Positions 62,191 through 64,000 of a stretch of 64,000 bases of DNA are shown here, one piece after another (within the stretch, counting starts at the first letter, position 1; each line of letters opens with the position of its first letter). A model generated the notes under the pieces. It saw only the letters and a program-made list of their open reading frames with translations, searched no databases and had not been told where the DNA came from. The DNA lies in the NCBI GenBank assembly GCA_907164885.2, contig OU015492.1:191086766-191150765 (forward strand). The letters are read 5' to 3'. The stretch is from Dolomedes plantarius. Its lineage: Eukaryota > Arthropoda > Arachnida > Araneae > Dolomedidae. The position numbers were made by a program, and so were the translations under genes.

Positions 62191-63521
62191 CAGGGATTCC
62201 CAAAGGGGTCCCGGTGGAATCCTTGGGGGTCGATGGAAGTTTAAGGGGATTCACTACCCTTAAATCTTTAAAACATTAGATATTTTGACAAAAATATATG
62301 TTAAAGCCTGATCATTTCTGAACAAAATAAAGCAAACCGCATGAAAATATTCCGCTTATTTCCGGAGATATTGATATTCTAAATATTTAATTACTGATCA
62401 AGTTTATGGTAAGAATAATTTTAAACTCATTTTCTTCAAAATGTAATTTTGCATCATTCCGCAACTGATATCTCAAAAACTACGAAATATAATTACATGA
62501 AATCATCACTGCATAATCATGTTATTTTATTGCGTCTGAACTAGAATTATTGCAATCACTGCACATTCTGTTATTGTTTCAGGGGTAAATTAATTCAAAA
62601 ATTTAAGGAAATTTTAAGTATAATTTGAGCAGTTTTAATAAAAGTTGAAAAAATAGTTTTATGTTGAATGTTTTATGTTCAATTGTATTTTGAATTATTT
62701 ATTTTAAATATAAAACAGGAATTATACATTTGAGTGTAAAATTAATTTCATAGTCCTGCGCGCAAGCCAGTACACAATAATAATGCCTAAAAAACAAGGT
62801 ATATCTAAAGCATTTAAAAAAAATTATTTAAAATTATTTGGAGAGTTGAAAATTTGTTTATTAAAATAAGTATATCGATTTATCATATACATAAAATTTG
62901 GAAAAATTGGGAGTAAATTGAAATAGTTACAAAGAGTCAAAAATTATGGAAATATGCTTTATTTCCTCGACTTAAGAGTCGTGAGTCCCCTTAAAAAGTA
63001 TCTATAGTATTCCAGGGGTCTATTGGGGGTCGATGATAAATATTTCTGTTTTAAAATTTTATTTAAATTTTTAGGAATGTAATTATTAGATAATAATATC
63101 AGTTTTAATATGTACAAATATATATTTATATTCGTTATGTTAGTTATTGCGGCTATACAATGGTAAGAAATTTCAGGTCAAACATTAAAAAAAATTGTAT
63201 CAATGCATCAAGCACAACCACCACATTGACTGAAATCGAACTCTTGTGCAATTACAATATGTGCTTCTGAAATCTTGTTTATATTTGTGAAATTAAAAAT
63301 GAAATTAGTACAAAAATAATTAAACATAAACCTAATGAACCACTTTCTCTAATTGTTTTGTTCATATTTTTAGTCAAATTGTTATCTTTTAAGTGTTTTA
63401 AGTGCAATTATTAGTATTATAATTATGTTGTATATTATAGAGTAAAATGTGAGGGGGTCGATGAAGAAAATCATTCTATTTTTAAAAGGGGTCGATGTAG
63501 GAAAAAGGTTGGGAACCCCTG
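62191..63521. mobile_element. hAT element, 1331 bp, perfect 8-bp target duplication
   Basis: ccttaaac flanks at 62183-62190 and 63522-63529. The ends cagggattcccaaa and complement caggggttcccaac are the terminal inverted repeats. The motif ggggtcgatg recurs near both ends (62227, 63014, 63461 and 63489), consistent with subterminal binding sites. The AT-rich middle shows no readable transposase, so it is non-autonomous or deeply decayed. Confidence 0.93.
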
Positions 63522-63529
63522 CCTTAAAC

Positions 63530-64000
63530 GCCATATTTGTGTCTTGAAAAATGTTACTCTGATTACAGGCGTAAAATTGGATATTTCTTGAAAATGATAC
63601 TTTAGATATCAGTGTTTTAAATCTTATATCTACTACCTGTAGAAATATGTTAAAAGAAAATATTTAGCTCATTTTTGATTTGGATAACCTTTTTCAACTT
63701 GGTACTTTGCCTTTTTCTCTATGCATAGTATTAATAATAAATATAAAATTCATTTCTGTATCGCTTGACTCCGTATACAAGTGTTTTCATAAAGTTGTGT
63801 CAGGGGTTATGCAGGTAAGTAGTACCTAAATGACTCATTTCCCTTTGTAATCAATAATTGATTCGAGTATTATAAGACTAAACTGATCCGCATCTAAATA
63901 GATTAATCTATACGGGATGCTTTATAGATTGTATATATAGCAATCTGTTGGAAATCTTTGATCTCATGCAAGCTAAATTTATTTTTGTTTAATAGAAGGA
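63530..64000. other. Non-coding stretch at the window edge
   Basis: No recognised feature. Confidence 0.45.

Overview
The window looks like non-coding DNA from an animal nuclear genome, most likely an arthropod and plausibly a spider. It is very AT-rich. No open frame reads as a host protein, and long (TA)n tracts account for the longest open frames. What I can read is almost entirely transposable elements and tandem repeats at various stages of decay: hAT, Tc1/mariner and Tigger/pogo DNA transposons, TTAA-flanked elements, tRNA-derived SINEs and 5'-truncated non-LTR retrotransposons. The spider suggestion rests on how the RNase H tail at 50.5-51.1 kb reads, as I remember such tails from orb-weaver sequences. 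That is inference, not proof.

Layout. 0-9 kb: a short hAT element, a 328-bp tandem duplication and a TTAA-flanked element carrying a nested 249-bp MITE. 10-14 kb: a ~315-bp satellite of eight units, six of which fall into two matching trimers, followed by a 1.28-kb DD41D-type mariner with broken transposase frames. 16-18 kb: two TA-flanked MITEs. 22-25.5 kb: a pile-up of a mariner pseudogene, a Tc1 fossil, two SINEs and a truncated non-LTR element, three of them bounded by clear target-site duplications. 25.6-29 kb: short tandem arrays and a GC/CpG-richer unique stretch. 30-31.3 kb: two Tigger-like elements and a SINE strung along one (TA)n tract. 35-37.5 kb: a duplicated 456-bp repeat with paired CRE-like sites, a SINE, a second 249-bp MITE and an interrupted 36-bp array. 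39-46 kb: MITEs in microsatellites, two TTAA-flanked elements, two old tandem arrays, a hAT MITE and a truncated Tigger copy. 47-49 kb: a 1.7-kb Tigger with a CENP-B-like transposase fossil. 50.5-51.1 kb: a RNase H tail of a non-LTR element. 54 kb: a 46-bp perfect inverted repeat sandwiched between direct repeats. 56-58 kb: a hAT carrying a BED-finger fragment with a second hAT nested inside it. 61-63.5 kb: an older interspersed repeat and a hAT with a perfect 8-bp target duplication.

No complete gene, RNA gene, CRISPR array or operon is supported, and no new functional system is evident. The best observations are structural: nested insertions with datable order, TA-targeting transposons embedded in (TA)n arrays, higher-order satellite structure, the Tigger tail that keeps a PCNA-binding motif, and a few small exon-like or regulatory-like islands that need comparison with transcripts or related genomes.
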